Assembly: GCA_013140455.1 (NCBI GenBank)
Contig: JABFSU010000025.1
Span: forward strand, 24,599-88,598
Origin: Nitrospira sp.
Lineage (GTDB): Bacteria > Nitrospirota > Nitrospiria > Nitrospirales > Nitrospiraceae
Direction of reading: 5' to 3'
DNA length: 64,000 bases
The translations under genes and the position numbers were made by a program. Shown here piece after piece: positions 10,128 to 19,933 of the stretch. Below the pieces are notes generated by a model, which saw only the letters and a program-made list of their open reading frames with translations, was not told the DNA's origin and made no database searches. Numbering within the stretch: the stretch's first letter is position 1; each line of letters begins with the position of its first letter.

Positions 10128-11579
10128 TTAAATCAGAGAATCCGGCACTCCTGCTTTCACGATGCACAGCAATCGTCCATCGATCAACTTCGCCTGAAGC
10201 TCCTCCCCAACGTTTACATCACCCACGCCCCGAATCACATCACCCGTACGCGCGTGCCGGAGTACGCTATAGCCTCGACCCAATGTCGCCAAAGGACTCA
10301 GTGCGTCCAAGCGCGCGGCGTACGATTGGACCCGTTGCGTTCGAGTCTCTACGATCCCACGAGTGCTCTGATAGAGCCGTACCGCCAGTTGTGGGACAAC
10401 GGCCAGTCCATGACGCACACGAGAATGAGGGCTGCCCGCCATCAATCCCTGGTGAGCACGAACCATTCTGTCCTGCCCGACCTGCAGCACCAAACGAACT
10501 GCCGCCGACATCTCGTATACCGTCGCATCAACCCGTTGGATCTCTTCCTGGACTCGAACACGCACCGCGGCAATTTGATGGGTCGCCAATCGCAACCGCT
10601 GACGCTCTTCCTCCAACCGCCGACCAACCACTTGCTGAAGCCGAGCCGACAATTCAGCCAACCTGCTCACGATCTGAACCAAGACAGGCGCCACCGCTTC
10701 TGCGGCAGCCGATGGCGTCGGCGCGCGAAGATCAGCAGCAAAGTCTGCCAGCGTGACATCCGTTTCATGTCCGACAGCGGAGACTACCGGAACTCGCGAC
10801 GCCGCAATCGCCCGCACCACAATCTCTTCATTAAAACTCCAAAGATCCTCGAGCGAACCGCCACCGCGACCGACGATCATCACATCTACACAGCCAGACT
10901 CACTGAGCATTTGAATCGCCGCCGCAATCTGTTCGGCCGAACCCTCGCCTTGCACCTGGACGGGAACAATAATGATATGCAGCGTAGGGCAACGGCGATG
11001 CAGCACAGTCAACATATCGCGAATCACAGCGCCGCTCAGCGACGTCACAAGACCGACGGTCCGTGGCAGTTCAGGGAGCGGACGCTTGCGGTCCTCGTCA
11101 AACAGCCCCTCTTCCGCAAGCCGGGTCCTCAGTTGCTCAAAGGCCAGCTGCAGAGCCCCGCGCCCCTTAGGCTCGACATAGTCCACAATGATCTGATATT
11201 CCCCACGCGGTTCGTACACGGTCACTCGCCCGCGGGCAACGACATGGAGTCCGTCCTCAAGCGCAAATCGCAGCCGCGTCGCGGTCGCCCTGAAGAGGAC
11301 GGCGCGAATCTGACTCGACTCGTCTTTGAGCGTGCAGTAGAGGTGACCAGAGGCCGGGGCACGGAGGTTCGACACTTCACCTTCCAGCCACACCTCGATG
11401 AAACTGGATTCAAGCGTGGACCGTACGAGACTGGTCAATTCCGAGACAGTATGAACCTGCCTGACCGAAGAGGCTGGAGAGGAGAGCGACGTAGGTATTC
11501 TGAATCCCGTGGTGAGATCTCCCTTAGTCGATGACCCGGATCCGTTCGATCGTAATCGCCTTTCCGAGTTGCGCATCAA
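10128..11579 (-). CDS. xseA: Exodeoxyribonuclease VII large subunit
   Basis: OB-fold GEVSNLRAPASGHLYCTLKDESSQIRAVLFR ... GRGGGSLEDLWSFNEE. Confidence 0.95.
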   Translation of the reverse strand: MMRNSERRLRSNGSGSSTKGDLTTGFRIPTSLSSPASSVRQVHTVSELTSLVRSTLESSFIEVWLEGEVSNLRAPASGHLYCTLKDESSQIRAVLFRATATRLRFALEDGLHVVARGRVTVYEPRGEYQIIVDYVEPKGRGALQLAFEQLRTRLAEEGLFDEDRKRPLPELPRTVGLVTSLSGAVIRDMLTVLHRRCPTLHIIIVPVQVQGEGSAEQIAAAIQMLSESGCVDVMIVGRGGGSLEDLWSFNEEIVVRAIAASRVPVVSAVGHETDVTLADFAADLRAPTPSAAAEAVAPVLVQIVSRLAELSARLQQVVGRRLEEERQRLRLATHQIAAVRVRVQEEIQRVDATVYEMSAAVRLVLQVGQDRMVRAHQGLMAGSPHSRVRHGLAVVPQLAVRLYQSTRGIVETRTQRVQSYAARLDALSPLATLGRGYSVLRHARTGDVIRGVGDVNVGEELQAKLIDGRLLCIVKAGVPDSLI

Positions 11580-12303
11580 CCTCGATCAGCACTGCGCAAA
11601 AAACCGTGGGCCCTGAAGCAACTTCAAATCGTTTCGGCATCCCGGTGAGAAACTTTTCAATCGCGAGTTCTTTTTTGACTCCGATGACACCATGCAGCGG
11701 ACCGGTCATACCGATATCCGTCAGATAGGCCGTACCTTTCGGCAAGATCTGCTCATCGGCCGTTTGCACATGCGTGTGCGTCCCCACCACCGCGACAACA
11801 TCACCGTCGAGATAATGTCCCATCGCCATCTTTTCCGACGTCGCCTCGGCATGCATGTCGACGAGTACCGCCGCCGTTTCCCGCTTCAGCTTCGCCACTT
11901 CCCGCTTGGCCACTTGGAACGGACAGTCGAGCGTCGGCATATAGGCTCGCCCCATCAGCTGAAGCACTGCCAGCTTTTCCCCGCCGGGAGTTTCGACAAC
12001 GTAACTGCCATTGCCCGGCACCCCGGCCGGATAGTTCGCAGGACGCAACAATCGGGGCTCACGCGGGAAATAGTCGAGAATTTCCTTCTTGTCCCAGGCA
12101 TGATTCCCGGTCGTGATGACAGACAACCCCATCTCGAAGAGTTCTTCTGCCAGTTCCGGCGTAATCCCGAATCCACCGGCCACATTCTCCCCGTTCCCGA
12201 TGACGACATCCACCTGCCGCTGAGAAACCACGCGCGGCACCATACGCCCCACTGCCCGGCGACCCGGCTCTCCCATGATGTCGCCGATATAAAGGATTTT
12301 CAC
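11524..12303 (-). CDS. TIGR00282/YmdB-like metallophosphoesterase
   Basis: MKILYIGDIMGEPGRRAVGRMVP ... GNHAWDKKEIL; adjacent to RNase Y. Confidence 0.92.
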   Translation of the reverse strand: MKILYIGDIMGEPGRRAVGRMVPRVVSQRQVDVVIGNGENVAGGFGITPELAEELFEMGLSVITTGNHAWDKKEILDYFPREPRLLRPANYPAGVPGNGSYVVETPGGEKLAVLQLMGRAYMPTLDCPFQVAKREVAKLKRETAAVLVDMHAEATSEKMAMGHYLDGDVVAVVGTHTHVQTADEQILPKGTAYLTDIGMTGPLHGVIGVKKELAIEKFLTGMPKRFEVASGPTVFCAVLIEVDAQLGKAITIERIRVID

Positions 12304-13919
12304 TTCGCGTACTCCACATACCGGCTTTCGCGAATCACGGTCACCCGGATCTGTCCGGGATAGGTCAGCTCCTGCTCAATCTTCTTCGCCAAGTCTCGTG
12401 ACAGCTGAAACGATTCCGTGTCGGTAATATCTTCTTGCCGCACGATCACACGAATCTCCCGCCCCGCTTGAATCGCATACGCCTTCTGCACACCCTTATA
12501 GGCGGTGGCAAGCGCCTCCAGTTTCTCCAAACGTTTCACATACGATTCCAGCGCCTCGCGTCGTGCGCCGGGCCGCGCGGCAGACAGCGCTTCTGCAGCC
12601 GCGACTAACACACTCTCCGGACAGATCGGCTCCACCTGTTCATGGTGTCCCGCGATTGCGTTGACGATCTTCGCGGACTCGCCGTACTTCTTGGCGATCT
12701 CCGCGCCGAGCATCGCATGTGGACCTTCTTCTTCGTGACTGACCGCCTTGCCGATGTCATGGAGCAACGCCCCGCGACGCGCCAACTTGACATCGAGACC
12801 CAATTCCGACGCCATGATTCCGCAAATATAGGCGGCCTCACGGGCATGATACAAATTGTTCTGGCCATAGCTCGTCCGGTACTTCAACCGTCCCAACACC
12901 TTGATCAGTTCCGGATGGAAATCGGAAAGGCCCAGTTCGAAAATAATTTTCTCGGCTTCCTCGTACATCAACTTATCGATATCAACCTTCACCTTTTCCA
13001 CAATCTCTTCGATCCGTGTTGGGTGAATCCGCCCATCGTGCATCAGCCGCTCCAGCGACACCTTGGCAATTTCGCGCCGCAACGGATCGAACCCTGAGAT
13101 GATCACCGCTTCCGGCGTTTCATCGATGATTAAATCAATGCCCGTCGCCGCCTCAATCGCCCGAATGTTCCGCCCCTCCCGGCCAATGATCCGGCCCTTC
13201 ATCGCGTCATTGGGGATCTGAACCACAGAGATCGTGGATTCCGCCACGTAGTCGCGCACGACGCGCTGAATCGAACTAGTAATAATTTCGCGCGCTTCCC
13301 GTTCAGAATTCTCACGCGCCTCTTCCAATGTCCGCTTGGCAAACCCAGCCGCATCAAGGCGAGCCTGACTTTCCATTTCAACCATCAATTGCTTCTTCGC
13401 CTCATCGCCCGTCATTCCAGCCACCCGTTCGAGCGCCTCGCGATGCTCGCGCTCAACCTTGGCGCAGGCCGCTTCTTTCTTGGCGAGTCCTTCTTCACGC
13501 CGCGCAAACTCCTGATCCCGCTTTTGCGCGTCCGCTTCCCGCTTCTCGATCACCCCGAGCTTCCGGTCCAAATTCTCTTCACGTTGGACAAGCCGCTTGT
13601 CCGTCACCGCCAGCTCGGCAAGCCGAACCTTCTGCTCTTTTTCCAAATCGGTCTTGGCTTGAAAGATCAGATCCTTCGACTCGAGCTTAGCTTCCTTGAT
13701 GAGCGTTTCGGCTTCGCGCTGAGCGTTTTGGGTAATTTGCTTCGCCTGATCTTCCGCTTCCGTTCGTTTAGCTGTGGCGAGTTGACGACGAACCACTTCA
13801 AGCAGTCCAGCACCGATCAGAGCCCCGATGAGTCCACAGAGTATGTAGGCAACGAGTGAGGTAGAAATGGGAGCACCCCCTTCATGGAGAAAACAGGCCA
13901 GATCGCCTATTCTCTGCAA
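12300..13919 (-). CDS. rny: Ribonuclease Y
   Basis: N-terminal TM, coiled coil, KH domain (IIGREGRNIRAIEAATGIDLIIDETPEAVIISGFDP), HD domain. Confidence 0.95.
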   Translation of the reverse strand: MQRIGDLACFLHEGGAPISTSLVAYILCGLIGALIGAGLLEVVRRQLATAKRTEAEDQAKQITQNAQREAETLIKEAKLESKDLIFQAKTDLEKEQKVRLAELAVTDKRLVQREENLDRKLGVIEKREADAQKRDQEFARREEGLAKKEAACAKVEREHREALERVAGMTGDEAKKQLMVEMESQARLDAAGFAKRTLEEARENSEREAREIITSSIQRVVRDYVAESTISVVQIPNDAMKGRIIGREGRNIRAIEAATGIDLIIDETPEAVIISGFDPLRREIAKVSLERLMHDGRIHPTRIEEIVEKVKVDIDKLMYEEAEKIIFELGLSDFHPELIKVLGRLKYRTSYGQNNLYHAREAAYICGIMASELGLDVKLARRGALLHDIGKAVSHEEEGPHAMLGAEIAKKYGESAKIVNAIAGHHEQVEPICPESVLVAAAEALSAARPGARREALESYVKRLEKLEALATAYKGVQKAYAIQAGREIRVIVRQEDITDTESFQLSRDLAKKIEQELTYPGQIRVTVIRESRYVEYAK

Positions 13920-14421
13920 TCTGTTAGCAATGCAGCGCTATGCGAGGGTGGAGAGAAAACGAGGAAGGCTCAAACCGGGAACACTGTCATCCCAAACGCG
14001 ATCGCACACGGGAACCAGAAGATCGACCACCTGTGTATCTGTATCCACTCCCATCCGGCCGAGACACTCGAACGCCTACCCGCATGCTCTGCCGACGAGG
14101 GACCACTGCAAGCACAGGCTGAACGTGCAACTCACGACCGACAGCGCGCGACACATCCACAACCATGTCCACACACCGATCTACGATCGTCCACACGAAC
14201 CGCCGCACGGGGATCACCCACAATGTGAGCATCCACCGTACTAGGACTGCATACACAGATACACCGCTGTTCTCTTGTGCGTTGATCATTCGACTATCTC
14301 GATCACACATTCTGTTCTGGATGACGTTCCTGGAGACCGATTCCTCATCACTCGACACACGCATAACGTAAAGACACTAGACCCACGATAACAAAGGCCT
14401 TTTCCGAAAGCAAGGTGAAAC

Positions 14422-14718
14422 TCACCTGAAGAACGAGATCGGCATCTGCTCCTCGATGGATTCCATCAGCGTCTCCATCCGGCGATCGACATCGGCCTCG
14501 CCTTGGGTCCGCTTCTTTTCCGACTCGAAGAATTGATGGGCCAGATTGATAGCCGTCAAGACAGCCAGCTTGGAGGGCGTTGCGGTTTTCATCCCTTCAG
14601 CCAGCGTCCGCATGTGCTCATCCACGAAACTCGCAAGCCGTCGAATATACACATCATCCGCCTCACCGCGAATGGAATACCGCTGGCCATAAATTTCCAC
14701 ATCAATGGTCTTAGTCAA
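14422..14718 (-). CDS. zapA: Cell division protein ZapA
   Basis: TKTIDVEIYGQRYSIRGEADDVYIRRLASFVDEHMRTLAEG; probable TTG start. Confidence 0.85.
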   Translation of the reverse strand: MTKTIDVEIYGQRYSIRGEADDVYIRRLASFVDEHMRTLAEGMKTATPSKLAVLTAINLAHQFFESEKKRTQGEADVDRRMETLMESIEEQMPISFFR

Positions 14719-14971
14719 GAGCCACCTCCTTGGAATCGTCCAAACATTCCAACAAATCGATCTCACCCATCACTCGCTCAATACGCGCCTTGATGTCCAC
14801 CCGCTCCTGTTCCCACTGCCGGTTCATGTCGTCTTGTGAGGAGAGGCGCTGGCGCGTCGCCTTCAGCTCATCCTCTAACAACGCATTCTTTTTCTTGAAT
14901 TCCTGAACAAGTTTCACCAGCTCACGAATCCGGCCTTCCAGTGCATCGAGACGATCCAACGCCATGCTCAA
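14711..14971 (-). CDS. ZapB-like coiled-coil cell division protein
   Basis: Short coiled coil (LVKLVQEFKKKNALLEDELKATRQRL) directly upstream of zapA. Confidence 0.65.
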   Translation of the reverse strand: MSMALDRLDALEGRIRELVKLVQEFKKKNALLEDELKATRQRLSSQDDMNRQWEQERVDIKARIERVMGEIDLLECLDDSKEVALD

Positions 14972-15028
14972 AATCTCCCAATAAACCCAATAGATTGTGG
15001 GGCACTATAAAAACTTCACTACATCTTG

Positions 15029-17317
15029 TCAAGAAACCGGGCCAGCACTCCCAGCCAACCGAAGATACTCTTTGAAGCTCCGCAGGACCCGCTTCACATA
15101 CTGACGTGTCTCTTGAAACGGAATCAGCTCGACAAATTCATCCTGGCTGCGCCCGCGATGCTGGTCCGCCCAATTGCCCACAACAATTGGCCCCGCGTTG
15201 TAGGCGGCAATCGTGTGAACCACATTCCCGGAAAACTGGGCCAATAATTGCTCGACATATCGGGCCCCGATCCGCACATTCGTCTCCTGATCAAAGAGAT
15301 CTTCCCGGGTTACGGCGGGGAAATGATGCCGCTGCGCGACCTGATTCGCCGTAGCCGGCATAACCTGCATCAATCCAATTGCGCCGACCCGAGAGACCGC
15401 CCGCACATCGTACTGGCTCTCTTCCCGAATGATGGCCGCGACCAAATAGGGATTCACGCCATTCAATCCCTGCGTCTTGATGGTCGGAATCAAACCGGTG
15501 GGATACGCCACACTCCAAAGGCCGGGAGCCACCGTTCCACCGGTGCGCTCCAACTTTTCGCGGAACCGGGCACGGGCCAATCGAAGTGCGTGGTTATAGG
15601 CCCCCACCTCGTTCAACCGCATCGAGAGCGTCATCAAGACATCCGGATCACGGGTATATTGCTCGGTGAGGGCCGCCAGTTCGCGCGCTGCATCGGCTTC
15701 GAGCCCCAACATCTTCAGTTCCAATGCCCGACGATAGGCCGGCTGCTGCTCCACTTCTGCGAATTTCATCAACGAAGGCGCGACAACTTCCGTAGTCGGC
15801 GATTCCGCAACCGTCGAGGGCGCGGCCTGGCCTCCAATTTCAACCACCGCATCGGGCGCCTGCTCCCTGGCCAGCTGGCAGTAGTACGTGAAGGGGTACT
15901 GCCGGCACAGTTGCGCATAAACATCGCGGGCCCGGCTATTTTGCGTCTGCGTCAGGGAACGGGCAATCCAATAGAGCGCCTGCGGTTCATAATCGCTGTC
16001 GCGCTGATCGACGATATGTTGCCAGACCTCGATGGCCTCTTTATACCGAGCCATGCGGTAGAGAGCCCATCCCACACGCCAGGACGCCTCTGCCCGCTGG
16101 GTTGCCAGCTCCCCTGCCTTCGTCACTAACCGATATTTGGCGATCGCTTCATTAAACTGCTTTTGATCTTCCAGCCAGATCCCGGCAAAGAGGTTGATCT
16201 GCCCCTTCTGCTCCGCCGACAGCGACAGCTTATCCAGCGACCGGCTCAGCTCCAGCAGCTTCACCCCCGTCGCCTGACGCAGATAGACGCGCGCCAGCCA
16301 GACCGTGGCTTCATCGGACTCCGCCACGTGCTCGGCCATCAGCGCCCGAAACGTCTCACGGGCCGGATCGTATTGCTTCAGCCGCACCTGCGCGACGCCG
16401 AGCTTGAGCTTCGCACCCCCGCGATGCGGCGAGCCCGGCTCCATCGTCAAAAACTTTTTCAGCTCCTCAATCGCCTCCGCATGTAATGCCTGGCCGAGAA
16501 ACGATTGCGCCCGATTGAAATGATCCTCTGAGGAGGCCGCCCAGGGTTCCCCGCCAAGATTCGTGAGGAGCAGCGCCTCCGCCTCTTTCGCTTCCGGCGC
16601 ATAGGCGAACCGGACCCACAGTTGCTTGAGCGTCGTCCGTCCTTCGGCAACTTGACCGGCCCGAAGGTAACAGGCCGCCATACGCAGCCAGGCTTTCGAC
16701 ATGAGAGAATCTTTGTCTTTGTCTTTGTCGCTATTCGTAACCGCCTTCGCCAGCCAGCCCAGCGCCTCCGGACAACTCGCCGCTTGATACCAGGCTTCTC
16801 CGGCTCGGAACGCCACAAGACTGCTCAAATTGGAATCCGGTACCGCCTGAATCACACTTTCAAATAGTCCGGCGGCCTCCTTCGCATCGCCCAGATGCAA
16901 CGTCGCCTCGCCCATCCAGAGACGCAGGTAATCGTCGAGCACGGGAAGATCGCGTTGCCCCGCCCGCAAAAACGGCAAGGCCGCAGAAGGATTCCGTTCA
17001 ACCAGTAACACTCCGGACAACACCCCCGCGCGCTTGGCCCAGACCGAACCAGGGAATCGCTCCGTCACCAAGCGCAATCGCTCCAACTTGAGCGCCGAAA
17101 CTTGATCTTTGGTGAGTTGATTGCCTAATCGCTCTTTGGGCTGCGCCGCCGCAGCAAAACACTCTTCGGCAGATTCGCAAGAACCGGCAGCGGACACATC
17201 ACCATTGCTCACCTGCGAGGCCAGCGCCCAATCAGGGGAAGGTCCTAACAAGGCAAGAGCCGCCGCCGAAATGAGCAACGAAGGAAATGCAGTGTGCATA
17301 GTCAAATGTAGTAACAC
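15029..17317 (-). CDS. Soluble lytic murein transglycosylase (Slt-like) with TPR repeats
   Basis: C-terminal AIIREESQYDVRAVSRVGAIGLMQVMPATA ... AAYNAGP; N-terminal signal and TPRs. Confidence 0.9.
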   Translation of the reverse strand: MLLHLTMHTAFPSLLISAAALALLGPSPDWALASQVSNGDVSAAGSCESAEECFAAAAQPKERLGNQLTKDQVSALKLERLRLVTERFPGSVWAKRAGVLSGVLLVERNPSAALPFLRAGQRDLPVLDDYLRLWMGEATLHLGDAKEAAGLFESVIQAVPDSNLSSLVAFRAGEAWYQAASCPEALGWLAKAVTNSDKDKDKDSLMSKAWLRMAACYLRAGQVAEGRTTLKQLWVRFAYAPEAKEAEALLLTNLGGEPWAASSEDHFNRAQSFLGQALHAEAIEELKKFLTMEPGSPHRGGAKLKLGVAQVRLKQYDPARETFRALMAEHVAESDEATVWLARVYLRQATGVKLLELSRSLDKLSLSAEQKGQINLFAGIWLEDQKQFNEAIAKYRLVTKAGELATQRAEASWRVGWALYRMARYKEAIEVWQHIVDQRDSDYEPQALYWIARSLTQTQNSRARDVYAQLCRQYPFTYYCQLAREQAPDAVVEIGGQAAPSTVAESPTTEVVAPSLMKFAEVEQQPAYRRALELKMLGLEADAARELAALTEQYTRDPDVLMTLSMRLNEVGAYNHALRLARARFREKLERTGGTVAPGLWSVAYPTGLIPTIKTQGLNGVNPYLVAAIIREESQYDVRAVSRVGAIGLMQVMPATANQVAQRHHFPAVTREDLFDQETNVRIGARYVEQLLAQFSGNVVHTIAAYNAGPIVVGNWADQHRGRSQDEFVELIPFQETRQYVKRVLRSFKEYLRLAGSAGPVS

Positions 17318-17440
17318 ATTATAGACCGCAGGGGTAGGAGGGATAGATCATGATTTCAAGCAATTGGCGGAACAGGTGCTGCCGATACCCTATTCCCTGT
17401 GATACTCTCCTAATCTCATGATTGAGATAGGCGTACTTCG

Positions 17441-18529
17441 ATGAGTGAACCTTCGCGCCCACAGACAAATTTGCTGAGCTTGACCGAGGCCCAGATGGCC
17501 ACGCTTGTGCGTGGGTTCGGCTGGCCTGGTTATCGGACCGGTCAGATTTTTCGGTGGCTGTATCAACGTCGGGCTCGCACCATCGCGCAGATGACGGATC
17601 TTTCACAGAACGATCGCGAGAAGCTGGCAACCGTCGCAACGATTCAACGCACCCAGGACTGCACGGTCCTCCAATCATCCGATGGTACGCGCAAATTACT
17701 GCTGAGGCTGGATGATGGCCTGCGCATTGAAACGGTCCTGATTCCCGATGAAGACCGACTGACACTCTGCGTCTCGACGCAGGTCGGCTGTATGCTGGAC
17801 TGCGGTTTCTGCCTGACCGGCACGATGGGGCTGAAGCGTAATCTCAAAGCACATGAGATCGTCGATCAGATACTCACGGCCCAGGATCAGCTCACCGGCG
17901 AAGAACGCCTCACCAACCTCGTGTTCATGGGCATGGGCGAGCCTCTGGCGAATAGTGAGGCGCTGTCCGCCGCAATCCGCTGCCTGACAAACAAATCGTG
18001 GGGACTAGGCTGGTCGCCGCGCCGCATTACGGTCTCGACTGCGGGGCTTGCCACCCGGTTGAAAGACGTGGCAGCGCTCGGTGTGAATCTGGCGATTTCT
18101 TTGAACGGCACGACAGAGGAACAGCGGCAACAGTTGATGCCCGCAGCCAGTCAGATCGCTTCACTCAAGACCCTCATGGCCGCCTGCCGCCGATACCCGC
18201 TCCCTCCCATGCGACGGCTGACGTTTGAATATGTCTTACTTGCCGGCGTGAACGACAGCGATGACGATGCGCGTCGCCTCGTAAAGCTGCTCACAGGGAT
18301 CCGGTGTAAGGTGAATCTGATTCCGTTCAACGAATTTCCAGGAAATGTCTTCCGCAGGCCGGCCGATAATCGCGTGTTCACGTTCCAGGCAGTACTGACC
18401 CGCGCCGGCATCGACGCGTTCATTCGTAAAAGCCGAGGGCGTGACGTGCTGGGAGCCTGCGGCCAGTTGGGCAATGTACCGGCCGGCCAGGCGTCCGTTG
18501 CCTTGACACAAATCGAATCCCGTTGTTAG
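17441..18529 (+). CDS. rlmN: 23S rRNA (adenine(2503)-C(2))-methyltransferase RlmN
   Basis: CMLDCGFCLTGTMGLKRNLKAHEI, VFMGMGEPLAN. Confidence 0.95.
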   Translation: MSEPSRPQTNLLSLTEAQMATLVRGFGWPGYRTGQIFRWLYQRRARTIAQMTDLSQNDREKLATVATIQRTQDCTVLQSSDGTRKLLLRLDDGLRIETVLIPDEDRLTLCVSTQVGCMLDCGFCLTGTMGLKRNLKAHEIVDQILTAQDQLTGEERLTNLVFMGMGEPLANSEALSAAIRCLTNKSWGLGWSPRRITVSTAGLATRLKDVAALGVNLAISLNGTTEEQRQQLMPAASQIASLKTLMAACRRYPLPPMRRLTFEYVLLAGVNDSDDDARRLVKLLTGIRCKVNLIPFNEFPGNVFRRPADNRVFTFQAVLTRAGIDAFIRKSRGRDVLGACGQLGNVPAGQASVALTQIESRC

Positions 18530-18530
18530 C

Positions 18531-19928
18531 ATGCCTCGTGCGACTCACCCAACTATGAAGTCACAACACCACCGTCATCGATCAGTCCTCTTCACGGTAC
18601 TCACTCTCTGCCTGTGGGCAGGAACGGGCTACGCCGCGGAGCCACACGAATATCTCTTGTCCAACGGGATGAAAGTCCTGCTCGTTGAAGTTCCGAAGGC
18701 CCCAGTCGCGACCGTGCAGGTCTGGTACAAGGTGGGTTCGCGGAATGAAGTCATGGGCCGGGCCGGGCTGTCTCATATGCTTGAACACATGATGTTCAAA
18801 GGCACGGCCAAGTATCCGAAAGGCTCCTTTTCCCGGATCATCCGGAAAAACGGCGGCATCGATAACGCCTTTACCAGCCAGGATTTTACCGCCTATTTTG
18901 AGAACCTCGCAGCCGATCGCGTCGAGCTCGCCTTGGAAATGGAAGCCGATCGCATGCAGGGGCTGATCCTCGACAACAGCGAATTCCAAACCGAGCGGGA
19001 AGTCGTCAAAGAAGAACGCCGGTTGCGCACAGAAGATGATCCCCAAGGGGCGCTCGTGGAGGCTCTCTTCGCTCAGGCCTACCTCAGCCACCCCTACCAC
19101 TGGCCCGTGATCGGATGGTTCGCCGACCTGGATGCCATGTCGCTGGACGATTTGCAGCGCCACTACGACACCTACTATTCACCGAACAATGCCACGTTGA
19201 TCGTGGTGGGCGATATCAAGGCCGACTCCTTGCTCCCGACCATCAAGCACCTCTTCGAACCAATTCCCAAGGGTCCGAGTCCGAAGGCCACGCTAGCAGT
19301 CGAACCGGAACAGCGCGGCGAACGGCGGTTTCTCTTGAAGCGCGAGGCACAGGTCCCCTTTGTCATGCTGGGATTCCGCGTGCCGAATTATTCCAGCGAC
19401 GATTCGTACGCCCTCGATATTCTGGAGTCGATCCTATCGCATGGGAAAAGTTCGCGCCTCTATCAGAGTCTCGTCTACGATCAAAAGAATTCGCTGGCCG
19501 TCGGCGCCGAATACAGCCTGATGCAGACCGACCCCAGCCTATTCTACTTCTATGCCCTGGTAAATCCTGGCGCCAAAGTGGACGCCGTCGAGGACGCACT
19601 GTATCGCGAAATTACCCGACTCCAAAATGAGCCGCCGACTGAACTGGAATTGCAGCGGGCAAAAAACCAGGTGGAAGCCGCCCACGTATTTGAGCAGGAT
19701 TCGAATTTCCGCCATGCCATGTTGCTGGGCCAATCGGAATCGATCGGTGCAGGCTGGCGGCGGGTCGATCAATTTCTGGAGCGCATCCGCGCGGTCAGCG
19801 CCAAAGACATTCAGCGAGTGGCCAAGCAATATCTGAATCCGGATAACCGGACCGTCGGCATTCTGATTCCTCAACCGCCTAAAGCGGCAGAGCCCCAACC
19901 GACCGCCGCACATGCCGGGAAGCCCTGA
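18531..19928 (+). CDS. M16 family metallopeptidase
   Basis: HMLEHMMFKGT (HxxEH) motif. Confidence 0.92.
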   Translation: MPRATHPTMKSQHHRHRSVLFTVLTLCLWAGTGYAAEPHEYLLSNGMKVLLVEVPKAPVATVQVWYKVGSRNEVMGRAGLSHMLEHMMFKGTAKYPKGSFSRIIRKNGGIDNAFTSQDFTAYFENLAADRVELALEMEADRMQGLILDNSEFQTEREVVKEERRLRTEDDPQGALVEALFAQAYLSHPYHWPVIGWFADLDAMSLDDLQRHYDTYYSPNNATLIVVGDIKADSLLPTIKHLFEPIPKGPSPKATLAVEPEQRGERRFLLKREAQVPFVMLGFRVPNYSSDDSYALDILESILSHGKSSRLYQSLVYDQKNSLAVGAEYSLMQTDPSLFYFYALVNPGAKVDAVEDALYREITRLQNEPPTELELQRAKNQVEAAHVFEQDSNFRHAMLLGQSESIGAGWRRVDQFLERIRAVSAKDIQRVAKQYLNPDNRTVGILIPQPPKAAEPQPTAAHAGKP

Positions 19929-19933
19929 TCACG

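Noticed and set aside
10254-11534. 426-aa + strand ORF
   Set aside because: Lies wholly antisense to the clear xseA gene; long antisense frames are expected in high-GC DNA and the translation has no recognisable domain.
13987-14364. 125-aa minus-strand ORF in the zapA-rny gap
   Set aside because: With no AA dinucleotide on most of that strand TAA cannot occur, so an open frame is a by-product of the composition; no RBS or family resemblance.
15248-16129. 293-aa + strand ORF antisense to the lytic transglycosylase
   Set aside because: Entirely opposite a well-supported gene; Arg/His/Pro-rich shadow translation.
16711-16729. Short hexanucleotide repeat (ctttgt)3
   Set aside because: Encodes DKDKDKD in frame within the Slt-like protein; too short to call a phase-variable tract.
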